A DNA stretch of 64,000 nt, from the NCBI RefSeq assembly GCF_900103835.1, contig NZ_FNID01000006.1, forward strand, positions 29,587 to 93,586, in the 5' to 3' direction. The notes beneath the pieces were generated by a model. The model did not search any database and had not been told where the DNA came from. It saw nothing but the letters and a program-made list of their open reading frames with translations. Shown here one piece after another: positions 17,624 to 25,959 of the stretch. Position 1 is the stretch's first letter. Each line of letters opens with the position of its first letter. Source of the DNA: Acetanaerobacterium elongatum. GTDB taxonomy: Bacteria > Bacillota > Clostridia > Oscillospirales > Ruminococcaceae. A program made the position numbers and the translations under genes.

Positions 17624-18247
17624 CTACCTGATGAAGTTTGTATAAATTCTCGGTTCCACCTCAGGCAGGGGAACAGTTCCCTTACTGTACTCAAGTGCAT
17701 GCAATAGCCAAGCCATATTTCTGCCCAGTGCGCGCATCAGCTGTGCGCCCTCCTCATCCTGCTGCACCTGTTCGGCAAAGGAGCCATGCACAGCGTTCCA
17801 GTAGTGACCCGGGGTAAGGATGATATTGCGCAGGTGAAAATAGTTATTAAGCTGCTGAAAGGTATCTACCGCACCGGCACGGCGGAGCGATACCACCGAG
17901 GCCCCTACCTTGAACTGCAGCGTTTTTCCGGCATAGAAGAAACGATCCAAAAACGACTTCATGGTGCCCGCAATGCCCGAATAGTATACGGGCGAGCCCA
18001 GAATAATACCGTCGGCAGATTTGGATTTTTCAATGCATTCGTTCACAAGGTCATCATTAAACACACACGCTCCGCTGCCCGTTTTGCCGCACCAGCCGCA
18101 GGCCGTACAGCCACGGATGACACTGCCGCCCACATGGATAATCTCGGTTTCGATGCCCTGTTTTTCAAGCTCATCAGCCATCATGCGGATGGCGGTATAG
18201 GTGCCGCCGTTTTTATGCGGGCTGCCGTTAAAGGCCAGAACCTTCAT
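17624..18247 (-). CDS. Flavodoxin-fold NAD(P)H-dependent FMN reductase, iron-sulfur flavoprotein-like
   Basis: 207 residues with the FMN-binding loop FNGSPHKNGGT at the N-terminus and GSPVYYSGIAGTMKSFLDR in the middle, the standard NADPH-dependent FMN reductase signatures. Between them lies CTACGWCGKTGSGAC, a CX2CX2CX7C cluster like that of iron-sulfur flavoproteins, so a [4Fe-4S] cluster next to the FMN is plausible. It is probably a cytoplasmic redox enzyme for quinones, metals or oxidative stress; the substrate cannot be read from sequence. GAGGAG lies nine bases before the ATG. It diverges from asnB across about 215 bp. Confidence 0.83.
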   Translation of the reverse strand: MKVLAFNGSPHKNGGTYTAIRMMADELEKQGIETEIIHVGGSVIRGCTACGWCGKTGSGACVFNDDLVNECIEKSKSADGIILGSPVYYSGIAGTMKSFLDRFFYAGKTLQFKVGASVVSLRRAGAVDTFQQLNNYFHLRNIILTPGHYWNAVHGSFAEQVQQDEEGAQLMRALGRNMAWLLHALEYSKGTVPLPEVEPRIYTNFIR

Positions 18248-18462
18248 GAGTTGACACTCCTCTACATCAATTCTATTGTATAGTATATTCTCTTAATGCT
18301 AACGATTATACGGGAATCCATGTGCCGCGTCAATCCGCACAACCGTTCCCTATACAATTTCACATCAATGTACCGGCTACATATAATAGGTTATGAGCGA
18401 AATCAAGGGCAATGATGAGGCTGAACTTCCTAATTGCCCCTTTGAGAAAGGATGATGCCTTG

Positions 18463-20316
18463 ATGTGCGGAATTGCGGGCTTCTGTGACTTTAAAGAGGA
18501 TTTTCGGCTGGCCCAGCATAAAAATAAGGCCCTTGCGGAGAAGATGGGGGCGACGTTGCGTTATCGCGGGCCGGATGCAAGCGGCGAATACATAGCGGAG
18601 CACGCGGTGTTTGCACACCGGCGGCTGATTGTAATAGACCCCGTGGGCGGCCTGCAGCCTATGATTCGTATGCAGGATGGCTGCGAATACGCCCTGATAT
18701 ACAACGGCGAACTCTACAACACCGATGAGATTCGCAACGGCTTAAAGAAGCTGGGGCATGTATTTGATACAACCTCCGATACCGAGGTGCTGCTACGGGC
18801 CTATATGCAGTATGGCGAGCAGTGTGTGGACTATTTAAACGGCATTTTTGCCTTTGCGGTATGGGACTCTTTAAAACAGCAATGTTTCATGGCCCGTGAC
18901 CGTTTTGGGGTGAAGCCGCTTTTTTATGCCGTTCGGGGTAGCACACTGGTATTCGGCAGCGAGTTGAAGGCGCTGTTTGAACACCCCAGTGTAAAGCCGG
19001 TGATCGACCGCTACGGCCTGTGTGAAATCTTCGGCCTAGGCCCCGCACGTACGCCGGGCTGCGGCGTTTATAAGGATATCTATGAGCTGATGCCCGGGTA
19101 CAGCGCACAATTTAACGCTGAAGGGCTGAAGATTGCCCCCTACTGGCAGCTTACCGCACGCGAGCATACCGACAGCTACGCCCAGACGGTAGAGACTACC
19201 CGCTCTCTGCTGTTTGATGCGATAAAACGGCAGTTGGTTTCGGATGTACCCATCTGCACGCTGCTTTCAGGGGGATTGGATTCGAGCGTGGTTTCTGCCG
19301 TAGCGGCCAAGGCGCTCGGCGAGAACGGCAAGACGCTGGACACCTATTCCTTCGATTTTGTGGATAACGAACGGTATTTCCGGGCATCCTCCTTCCAGCC
19401 CTCGGAGGATCGCCCATTTGTGGATATTATGACAAAGGCTATCGGTTCCAACCATCGGTATCTGGAATGCGATAACGACGACCTCATCAGCGGGCTGTAC
19501 GGTGCGGTGCTGGCGAAGGATCTGCCCGGCATGGCGGATGTCGATTCCTCCCTGCTTTACTTCTGCCGCCGGATTAAGGAAAACCACACCGTATGCCTTT
19601 CGGGCGAATGTGCCGACGAGGTATTCGGCGGATACCCGTGGTTCAGGGATCAGGAGGTATATGATACCCCCGCCTTCCCATGGTCGAAAAAGCTTGACCT
19701 ACGCAAGGAGGTGCTCTCTTGCGAACTGCTAAGAAAGCTACCGTTGGAGGACTATGTGCACGAGCAGTACCAGAAGAGCATTGCGCGCACCCCGAAGCTT
19801 GACTGTGAGGATGCCCTGCATAGCCGCCAGCGCGAGATCAGCTATTTAAACATCACCTGGTTTATGACTACCCTGCTCGACCGCAAGGACCGCATGACGA
19901 TGGCAAACGGCTTGGAGGTTCGTGTGCCGTTTGCCGACCACCGGCTGGTGGATTACCTGTATAACGTTCCGTGGGAATTTAAGTACCACGAGCAGGAGGT
20001 AAAGGCGCTGCTGAAGGACGCAGCGCGGGACATTCTGCCCGAAGAGGTTCTGGGCCGAAAGAAGAGCCCCTACCCCAAAACCTATCATCCAGAGTATGAG
20101 CAGGGCTTAAAGTATGAGCTGCGGCTGATACTAAGCGATCGTTACGCGCCCATCCACCGCCTGATTAACGCCGATGCACTCAAGGCATTGATGAACAGTG
20201 AGAGTGATTACGGCAGACCGTGGTTCGGGCAGCTTATGGCAGTACCGCAGATGTACGCCTACCTGATTGAGATTAATTTCTGGTTGGAGCATTACGGGGT
20301 GGATATTGTTTTATAG
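18463..20316 (+). CDS. asnB: Asparagine synthetase (glutamine-hydrolysing)
   Basis: About 617 residues making Asn from Asp, ATP and Gln. The start is fixed at the ATG of MCGIAGF because Cys2 must become the N-terminal nucleophile of the glutaminase domain; an earlier ATG at 18412 would bury it. AAAGGA lies ten bases upstream. The glutaminase domain shows LRYRGPDASG and YNGELYN. The synthetase domain shows the ATP pyrophosphatase loop LLSGGLDSSV (about residue 266) and GECADEVFGGYPW. It is monocistronic, with a terminator shared with the convergent dipicolinate operon. Confidence 0.95.
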   Translation: MCGIAGFCDFKEDFRLAQHKNKALAEKMGATLRYRGPDASGEYIAEHAVFAHRRLIVIDPVGGLQPMIRMQDGCEYALIYNGELYNTDEIRNGLKKLGHVFDTTSDTEVLLRAYMQYGEQCVDYLNGIFAFAVWDSLKQQCFMARDRFGVKPLFYAVRGSTLVFGSELKALFEHPSVKPVIDRYGLCEIFGLGPARTPGCGVYKDIYELMPGYSAQFNAEGLKIAPYWQLTAREHTDSYAQTVETTRSLLFDAIKRQLVSDVPICTLLSGGLDSSVVSAVAAKALGENGKTLDTYSFDFVDNERYFRASSFQPSEDRPFVDIMTKAIGSNHRYLECDNDDLISGLYGAVLAKDLPGMADVDSSLLYFCRRIKENHTVCLSGECADEVFGGYPWFRDQEVYDTPAFPWSKKLDLRKEVLSCELLRKLPLEDYVHEQYQKSIARTPKLDCEDALHSRQREISYLNITWFMTTLLDRKDRMTMANGLEVRVPFADHRLVDYLYNVPWEFKYHEQEVKALLKDAARDILPEEVLGRKKSPYPKTYHPEYEQGLKYELRLILSDRYAPIHRLINADALKALMNSESDYGRPWFGQLMAVPQMYAYLIEINFWLEHYGVDIVL

Positions 20317-20325
20317 GTATTAGTA

Positions 20326-20353
20326 AAGGGGCAGACCAACGGATCTGCCCCTT
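20326..20353. terminator. Bidirectional intrinsic terminator
   Basis: AAGGGGCAGA (20326-20335) and TCTGCCCCTT (20344-20353) form a 10-bp stem between the convergent asnB and dipicolinate synthase genes. The 3' side is moderately T-rich. Confidence 0.75.
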
Positions 20354-20400
20354 CATCTATTTATGAGTGTAAAAGGTTGTTCTTTGCATTACTCGCCTTT

Positions 20401-20991
20401 TTAATGCGGGCTCTGGATGACAGGCTGAATCTGCTTTCTGTCAAGCGCCTGCTCAAGTGTGGGGATAATCTGATTCATGTGTGCTATCATAGAATTAGGC
20501 TTAAGCTTGTAGTTATCCTGCCCGAAGGGTACAAAGTAGATATTTTTTGAGTTTAGCAGCTGCCCTATGTTCTTGAAATTAAATCCCAGCGCATCGTTGG
20601 ATGAGAGTGCAATCACCAGCGGCTTGCCGCCCCTTAAATGTCCCTTGGCGGCCATGAGCACGGGGGTATCTGTAATCGCGTTTACCAGCTTGGCGGCGGT
20701 ATTGCCGGTGCAGGGGGCAATCAGCAGGATATCCAGCACATTATTCGGCCCCAGTGGCTCCGCGCCCTCGATGGTGGTCACGGGTTTGTTCCCGGTAATC
20801 TTAGTAATCCTTGCTATATAATCCTCGGCGGTGCCGAAGCGGGTGTCTATTGTTTGTGTTGCGTCGGATAAAATTGGGTGAACAATGGCTTTTTCCTCAT
20901 TAACCAGCTTCTCTATTTCAGTAATCACCTTGTCAAAGGTGCAGAATGATCCGGTAAGCCCAACGCCGATGTGAAGGCCCTCCAGTTTCAT
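20401..20991 (-). CDS. spoVFB: Dipicolinate synthase subunit B
   Basis: 196-residue flavoprotein-fold subunit of dipicolinate synthase, which makes the spore-core chelator DPA from dihydrodipicolinate in the mother cell. The N-terminus MKLEGLHIGVGLTGSFCTF is the flavin-binding type fold. APCTGNTAAKLVNAITDTPV and ALSSNDALGFNFKN match the SpoVFB family. An ATG four codons upstream touches the AAAGGA ribosome binding site, so the inner ATG at 20991, twelve bases away, is preferred. It follows spoVFA by about 117 bp in the same direction, the conserved spoVFA-spoVFB order. Confidence 0.9.
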   Translation of the reverse strand: MKLEGLHIGVGLTGSFCTFDKVITEIEKLVNEEKAIVHPILSDATQTIDTRFGTAEDYIARITKITGNKPVTTIEGAEPLGPNNVLDILLIAPCTGNTAAKLVNAITDTPVLMAAKGHLRGGKPLVIALSSNDALGFNFKNIGQLLNSKNIYFVPFGQDNYKLKPNSMIAHMNQIIPTLEQALDRKQIQPVIQSPH

Positions 20992-21108
20992 ATTGTAAAC
21001 CATTCCTTTCTGGCGGAAATTGTTTGAAGCAATCCTATAAACCTACTTCTTTCCGGTTTTATCGCTTCTTCTTGCAGATAATTGCTGTGATGTTTGCTTG
21101 CGGTGAGT

Positions 21109-21993
21109 TTACACGGCTTTTTCTGTTTTTGTCTTCAAGATGTTTTCTATCGCGTCGGCTAAAATAATACCGGAGGTTTGGGGTGCATATCTGCCGGGCA
21201 GGCCGGGGCAGAGCACGGCGTTTATATGAAGCTTCTTTGCGGCCTCAAAATCAATGCCTCCCGGTGCCGAGGCAATATCAATAATCGTCACCTGCGGGTT
21301 AAGTTTTTTTATCTGATCTGCTCCCAGGATAACCGCCGGAATGGTATTAAAAATATAGTCAAAGCGATTCAGCTGTTCCTCTAGTTGCTCGAAGGATACG
21401 GCATCATAGCCGTAGGCCTGAGCAGATAACCGTGCGTCGCGGCTGCGTGCGGCAACGGTAACCCGCGCATCCAGCCCGCCCAGCTTCTTGGCAAGCACCC
21501 TTGCGCACCGCCCAAAGCCTGTTACCAGACAATTACTCTGGTGCAGGTTTATATCGCTGCGGATGATCGCCTCTGCAACGGCGCCTTCGGCGGTAGAAAT
21601 AGCATTCAGAATAGCTACGTCATCACGCCGCATAAGATCGTTATAGGCAATGCCCTCATGCGTACAGTAATCGGCGGCATAGGCAGGAATGTTTCCCGCA
21701 AACAGAGTGTGGCTTGGTTTAAGGTTGGAAAGCAGATAATCTACCCCGCCGTCCGTAAACTCTTCGAGGGTAGCGATACTTGTTTTATTGCGGGTAAACG
21801 GCACCGGGCAAAGTATTATGTAGCTGCCTGCCAGCGCCTGTACCAGTGAATCGGCCTCCGAAGCTTTGGGGGTTATCCGTTCGTCGGGCCTGCCGTAATA
21901 TATCACCGTATAACCCCTGGCGATAAGCTCGTTAACCATATATACCTGTCGCTGATCGCCCCCGACTACGGCGAAATCGTAATGCTTAGTCAT
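21109..21993 (-). CDS. spoVFA: Dipicolinate synthase subunit A
   Basis: 294-residue NAD(P)-binding subunit of dipicolinate synthase. An N-terminal domain starts with YDFAVVGGDQRQVYMVNELI. A second Rossmann domain carries VTGFGRCARVLAKKLGGL near residue 150, and IIDIASAPGGIDFEAA with GLPGRYAPQTSG near the C-terminus is typical of the family. The start MTKHYDF is chosen because AAAGGG lies ten bases before it but only one base before the upstream ATG. A sigma-K-like promoter is visible upstream, in keeping with mother-cell expression in Bacillus. Confidence 0.92.
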   Translation of the reverse strand: MTKHYDFAVVGGDQRQVYMVNELIARGYTVIYYGRPDERITPKASEADSLVQALAGSYIILCPVPFTRNKTSIATLEEFTDGGVDYLLSNLKPSHTLFAGNIPAYAADYCTHEGIAYNDLMRRDDVAILNAISTAEGAVAEAIIRSDINLHQSNCLVTGFGRCARVLAKKLGGLDARVTVAARSRDARLSAQAYGYDAVSFEQLEEQLNRFDYIFNTIPAVILGADQIKKLNPQVTIIDIASAPGGIDFEAAKKLHINAVLCPGLPGRYAPQTSGIILADAIENILKTKTEKAV

Positions 21994-22165
21994 ATCGTTC
22001 ATACCCTTTCTTTTGTCTATGCCTCTGCAGCAGATCATCCGGCTGCCCATTTTTGAGTTTAAAAGATTGCGATTAAATATTTCAACACCCGAAAAACCAC
22101 GGTGCGGTTATGCAGGGTCTATAATCGTACTGCAGCTTTACAAACTGTTTGAAAACTCTCTTATA

Positions 22166-22193
22166 TACAATATGACAGGAGTTGACGATTGGT
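22166..22193 (-). promoter_or_regulatory. Candidate sigma-K promoter of spoVFA-spoVFB
   Basis: On the minus strand AC (22192-22193) is followed after 17 bp by CATATTGTA (22166-22174), matching the sigma-K pattern AC-N16/17-CATANNNTA. The implied start of transcription leaves a 5' leader of about 165 nt. In Bacillus subtilis spoVF is sigma-K dependent, which supports the reading. Confidence 0.5.
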
Positions 22194-22216
22194 GATATGA
22201 AAACGCGCTTGTACGC

Positions 22217-22246
22217 TGTTTAACATAAATTTGCCGGTACATACTA
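22217..22246 (+). promoter_or_regulatory. Candidate sigma-G promoter of the spore photoproduct lyase gene
   Basis: TGTTTA (22217-22222), a 17-bp spacer and CATACTA (22240-22246). The -10 is a perfect match to the forespore sigma-G consensus and the -35 matches at four of six positions. The leader to the start codon would be about 110 nt. Bacillus splB is sigma-G dependent. Confidence 0.55.
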
Positions 22247-22365
22247 ATTGGGCGGATAAAACCGTATTGCCGGCAGAGCTGTAAGCTTGTTTAAAACCCT
22301 TGGTGTACTAAGTTAGTAGAAGTGATCAATCTTATTACTTGATAGATTTGGCAGGAGGCCTTTAC

Positions 22366-23364
22366 ATGTTCAAGCCCGATAAAATCTACTACGAGCCTGC
22401 CGTTCTTGGCTACGAGCTGGGGCGGGTGCTTCGTAATAAATACCGCGATCTTCCGTGGCAGCCCATCGAAAGCCACAACAACATCGAAGAGCTGCGAAAC
22501 AATCCCAACAGTGCCTTTGCCCTGATGAAGCGGCATATCATCCTGGGGGTGCGCAAAACCCACAACTATGTGCCAAACCATAAGTCCTCCGATTTTTTGG
22601 TACCCTATACCTCCTCGGGTTGCAGTGCTGCGTGCCTTTACTGCTATCTGGTGTGTAACTACAACAAGTGCTCCTATTTAAGGCTGTTTGTAAACCGCGA
22701 GCAGATGCTGGGCAAGCTGATAAAAACCGCCAACGATTCCGGCCGGGAGCTAACCTTTGAAATTGGCAGCAACAGCGATCTTGTGTTGGAAAACGGGCTT
22801 ACCGGAAATCTGCCGTGGACAATCGAGCAGTTTGGCAAAAACGAGCGCGGGTTTATTACCTTTCCCACCAAGTTTGCCGATACCGAGCCGCTGCTTGGCT
22901 TAAACCATCGCGGGCGGACGGTGGTGAGGATGAGTGTAAACCCGCAGGAGATTATCACCCGCGTAGAGTTTGGCACCGCGCCGCTGAAAGAACGGATTGC
23001 CGCAATTAATAACTTATGCGAGGCCGGTTACCGTTGCGGGCTACTGATTGCACCGGTGGTGCTGCTTGAGAACTGGCGCGAGCAGTATACCGGGCTGTTG
23101 GATACCCTGCAGGCAGAACTAAGCGAGAAGCTGAAAAACAGTATGTTTATCGAAATTATCCTTATGACCTACAGCTATATTCACCGCGCCATTAACAATG
23201 AGGCATTTCCCAACGCGGTGGAGCTCTATGACAAAGACCTAATGACAGGGCGCGGGCGCGGAAAGTACTGCTATAAAAATGATGTGCGTGCCGACGCGGA
23301 GCAGTTCTTTACGCAGGAAATTGAGCACCGTTTTGGTGTGGGGAAGATATTATATATTTCATAG
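22366..23364 (+). CDS. splB: Spore photoproduct lyase family radical SAM protein
   Basis: 332-residue radical SAM protein; the family repairs the spore photoproduct (5-thyminyl-5,6-dihydrothymine) during germination. The start is the ATG seven bases after AGGAGG; an earlier ATG is ignored. CSAACLYC at residues 86-93 is the CX3CX2C cluster motif, with the two conserved Tyr flanking the last Cys (Y92, Y94). GVRKTHNYVP and the C-terminal GKYCYKNDV also match the family. Aligned from memory, the hydrogen-donor Cys of characterised enzymes (FEASCTSD) is replaced here by Ser135 (FEIGSNSD). C97 and C102 lie close to the cluster. The gene diverges from spoVFA and carries a sigma-G-like promoter. Confidence 0.87.
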   Translation: MFKPDKIYYEPAVLGYELGRVLRNKYRDLPWQPIESHNNIEELRNNPNSAFALMKRHIILGVRKTHNYVPNHKSSDFLVPYTSSGCSAACLYCYLVCNYNKCSYLRLFVNREQMLGKLIKTANDSGRELTFEIGSNSDLVLENGLTGNLPWTIEQFGKNERGFITFPTKFADTEPLLGLNHRGRTVVRMSVNPQEIITRVEFGTAPLKERIAAINNLCEAGYRCGLLIAPVVLLENWREQYTGLLDTLQAELSEKLKNSMFIEIILMTYSYIHRAINNEAFPNAVELYDKDLMTGRGRGKYCYKNDVRADAEQFFTQEIEHRFGVGKILYIS

Positions 23365-23518
23365 TACAACCTTCTTTCCACTAACAGTTATAATCAAACG
23401 CCAAGGTTAAGTAGCATACGGTTACTTTTCGGCATAAGATAAAGCGGCAGAAGTTTTACGCTTATCTTCAGAAGAAGATTCGTATTCCTGCTATATTTAA
23501 CAGAACGGAAGTGTAACA

Positions 23519-23593
23519 ATGGGCTGCTACAGACGAGTAAGATGCTGCAGATGCGTTTCATGCTATAGCTGCAGCAGCGGTTGGCGCTGTTAA
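23519..23593 (+). CDS. Candidate 24-residue Cys-rich peptide
   Basis: ATG at 23519 with GGAAG seven bases upstream, stop TAA at 23591-23593. The peptide MGCYRRVRCCRCVSCYSCSS plus four more residues contains seven Cys (positions 3, 9, 10, 12, 15, 18, 24) and five Arg among 24 residues, far above chance composition. The ORF lies between the spore photoproduct lyase gene and a structured transcript ending in a strong terminator. I do not recognise it. It could be a spore-coat or metal-binding micropeptide, a leader peptide, or noncoding sequence; codon evidence is too short to decide. Confidence 0.35.
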   Translation: MGCYRRVRCCRCVSCYSCSSGWRC

Positions 23594-23601
23594 AAACAAT
23601 C

Positions 23602-23667
23602 AGGGCTTGCGCGTCAGTGCAAGCCTTACTTAACCACTGGTCAAACCGGTGGTATGCACCAAGCCCT
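23602..23667 (+). ncRNA. Structured RNA element with mutually exclusive stems
   Basis: AGGGCTTG (23602-23609) can pair locally with GCAAGCCTT (23619-23627, including the adjoining C) or distally with CAAGCCCT (23660-23667, a perfect 8-bp match). Between them ACCACTGG (23633-23640) and CCGGTGGT (23646-23653) form an independent 8-bp hairpin with loop TCAAA. A strong terminator follows at 23734. This resembles a switching leader or a small structured RNA. No known class was recognised and I cannot test conservation. Confidence 0.4.
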
Positions 23668-23733
23668 AAAAAGGCATATTACCGGCGCAGCTTCTCAAGA
23701 CGCACTGAATTATCCACCAACCGCATTACTATT

Positions 23734-23765
23734 ACGAGCAGCCGCTAAAGCGGCTGCTCGTTTTT
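23734..23765 (+). terminator. Strong intrinsic terminator
   Basis: CGAGCAGCCGC, loop TAAA and GCGGCTGCTCG form an 11-bp stem followed by TTTTT. It terminates a rightward transcript covering the Cys-rich ORF and the structured element, well before the next gene at 23949. Confidence 0.9.
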
Positions 23766-23948
23766 CATGCCCTTGTTTCTTCAATTACTTTGCATTTCTC
23801 CCCACTGTATCAAAAACTCTCTGCACCAAAAATGCCTGTTGAATATCATTAAAGAGCTCTTTCTCAAAAGAGATTAAAATAATAATTTGACCGTCTCGGA
23901 AAAAAATGTTACTATAAAACATAAATATATTTTGAGGTGAAGAAACCT

Positions 23949-24701
23949 TTGGCCAAGCGCTTTACAACCGAACGGCTCAGCGATGAGCTTGAGATATTTG
24001 TGAGCCCCGAACATAAATTTGGCACTGATGCCTTTTTGCTCGCCAACTTTGCAAACCCGCGCCATAAGGATAGGGCTTGCGACCTTGGCACCGGCTGCGG
24101 CATCATCCCGTTTATCTGGTGCAAGCGGCACAAGCCAAACGTCATCTTTGCGGTGGATATCCAACCGCAGGCCATTGAGCAGACAATGGCCTCGGTGGAG
24201 CAAAACAGCTTACAGAGCGCGGTGATTCCCGTACTGGCCGATTTGAAACACTTAGAAGGAAAGATACCCTTCGGGTCGTTTGATCTGGTAACCTGCAACC
24301 CGCCTTATAAAGCCGCCGATACCGGAATAATCAGCGAGACGCAAAGTGATAAGATTGCCCGCCACGAGCTGATGTGTACCGTAAGCGACGTGACAAGCGC
24401 CGCCGCAAAGCTGCTGAAGTTCGGCGGCAGGCTCTGCCTCTGCCAGCGTCCCGAGCGCTTGTGCGATGTGCTGGAGGCCATGCGCCGCTGTGATATTGAA
24501 CCCAAACGTCTGCGTTTTGTGCAGCAGCGCCCCGAAACCCCGCCGTGGCTGTTTCTGGTGGAGGGCAAAAAAGGGGCAAAGCCCTTTTTAAAGGTGGACG
24601 AGCCGTTTTACGTTGAGGGCGAGGGCGGGTTTTCTAAAGAGATGCTGGCCTGCTACGGCAAGCAGCACAACCTGCCGCACAACAACCCGCAGCAGGGGTA
24701 A
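23949..24701 (+). CDS. tRNA1(Val) (adenine37-N6)-methyltransferase family protein
   Basis: About 250-residue SAM-dependent N6-adenine methyltransferase of the TrmN6/YfiC (YabB) family. The SAM-binding stretch is ACDLGTGCGIIPFIWC, and the catalytic N6-amino motif is TCNPPYKA. Its N-terminus, FGTDAFLLANFA, is the usual family entry. A GTG at 23937 is possible, but it falls inside the GAGGTGA ribosome binding site, which sits eight bases before a TTG at 23949; the TTG is therefore taken. It is followed by rsmI 24 bp later, the same order as in many Firmicutes (yabB-yabC type clusters). Confidence 0.85.
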   Translation: MAKRFTTERLSDELEIFVSPEHKFGTDAFLLANFANPRHKDRACDLGTGCGIIPFIWCKRHKPNVIFAVDIQPQAIEQTMASVEQNSLQSAVIPVLADLKHLEGKIPFGSFDLVTCNPPYKAADTGIISETQSDKIARHELMCTVSDVTSAAAKLLKFGGRLCLCQRPERLCDVLEAMRRCDIEPKRLRFVQQRPETPPWLFLVEGKKGAKPFLKVDEPFYVEGEGGFSKEMLACYGKQHNLPHNNPQQG

Positions 24702-24725
24702 TTGTTTTAATCAAAGGAGAGCGTC

Positions 24726-25559
24726 ATGAAGCTGTATGTGGTGGGTACGCCTATCGGCAACCTTTCGGATATGTCGCCGCGCGCGATAGAAACCCTGCGC
24801 ACGGTTGACTTTATAGCAGCCGAGGATACCCGCGTTACCGTAAAGCTGTTAAACCATTTTGATATAAAAAAGCCGATGATCAGCTACTACGAGCACAACC
24901 TGCGTGAACGCGGCGAGATAATTATAAACCGTATTCTTGCCGGTGAGAGCTGCGCGGTGGTTACCGATGCAGGCATGCCCTGCATCTCCGACCCCGGCGA
25001 GGATCTGGTGCGCCTCTGTGCCGAGAACGGTATCGAAGTGGCGGTGGTACCCGGCCCTTCTGCAGCGATTTCTGCACTTGCGGTTTCGGGCCTTGTTACC
25101 TCCCGTTTCTCGTTTGAAGGCTTTTTAAGCACCTCGCGAAAGGCAAGGTTTGAGCACCTGGAAGAGGTTAAAACCAACCCGCGCACCCTTATCTTCTATG
25201 AGGCACCGCACAAGCTACAGGCCACCCTTGCCGATATGCTGAACACCTTTGGCAACCGTAAAATCACTCTTGCACGCGAGCTTACCAAGGTATATGAGGA
25301 GGTTCGCCGCACCACCCTCAGCGAGGCGATAGCATTTTATGAGCAGAACCCGCCGCGAGGGGAGTTTGTGCTGATTATAGAGGGTGCACCGAAGCAAGCC
25401 TTGACGCAGGAAACTACCCTTGAAGAAGCGGCAGAGATTGCTAAGCGGCTAATGGAGGAGGGTGTGCCCCCCTCTGAAGCGGCTAAGCGGGTCTCAAAGC
25501 AAACGGGGTTTAAGCGCAGTGAGATTTATACGCGAATGATTGAGAAGGCAGAGGAGTAA
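24726..25559 (+). CDS. rsmI: 16S rRNA (cytidine1402-2'-O)-methyltransferase
   Basis: 277-residue methyltransferase that 2'-O-methylates C1402 in the ribosomal P site. The tetrapyrrole-methylase fold shows all family motifs: VGTPIGNLSDMSPRAIETL at the N-terminus, AEDTRVTVKLLNHF, DAGMPCISDPGE, VPGPSA and FEGFLS. The C-terminal helical region resembles a small RNA-binding HTH (PPSEAAKRVSKQTGFKRSEI). AAAGGAGAG lies just before the ATG. It is in an operon with the tRNA methyltransferase upstream and the DUF2500 gene four bases downstream. Confidence 0.95.
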   Translation: MKLYVVGTPIGNLSDMSPRAIETLRTVDFIAAEDTRVTVKLLNHFDIKKPMISYYEHNLRERGEIIINRILAGESCAVVTDAGMPCISDPGEDLVRLCAENGIEVAVVPGPSAAISALAVSGLVTSRFSFEGFLSTSRKARFEHLEEVKTNPRTLIFYEAPHKLQATLADMLNTFGNRKITLARELTKVYEEVRRTTLSEAIAFYEQNPPRGEFVLIIEGAPKQALTQETTLEEAAEIAKRLMEEGVPPSEAAKRVSKQTGFKRSEIYTRMIEKAEE

Positions 25560-25563
25560 GACA

Positions 25564-25959
25564 ATGACGTACGACAGCATGTTTGGCATTTTAGCCTTTG
25601 TAATTCCTGTGTTTACCCTGCTGGTTTTCGCATTTGTTATTGGATTTATTATCTATTCGATTTCTAAAACCGCAAAACGTGACCGTTATAACCGTTCTCA
25701 ACCGGTACTCACGGTACGGGCCAAGGTTGTTTCTACTCGTATGGATGGGGGAAGAGCCTCTATTTACGAGGATCGGCGGGTATTTCACAAGCACCGTACG
25801 GTAAGAGATTATACATGCTACTATGCAACCTTTGAGGTGGAAAGCGGCGACCGCATAGAGCTTATGATTCCCGCCAATGAGATTGGGTACCTTGTACAGT
25901 TTGACATCGGGGAGCTGACCTTTCAGGGTACGGAATTCATACGCTTTGTCAGAAGCTGA
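25564..25959 (+). CDS. DUF2500 domain protein, membrane-anchored
   Basis: 131 residues: an N-terminal transmembrane helix (about residues 8-32) followed by a soluble beta-rich domain. The soluble part contains VLTVRAKVVSTRMDGG, YYATFEVESGDRIELMIPA and a GDIGxL-like DIGELTFQGTEF ending, the DUF2500 pattern. The start at 25564 uses AGAGGAG inside the end of rsmI. No function is known. The position of the anchor predicts that the domain faces either the cytoplasm or the outside; the sequence does not decide. Confidence 0.8.
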   Translation: MTYDSMFGILAFVIPVFTLLVFAFVIGFIIYSISKTAKRDRYNRSQPVLTVRAKVVSTRMDGGRASIYEDRRVFHKHRTVRDYTCYYATFEVESGDRIELMIPANEIGYLVQFDIGELTFQGTEFIRFVRS

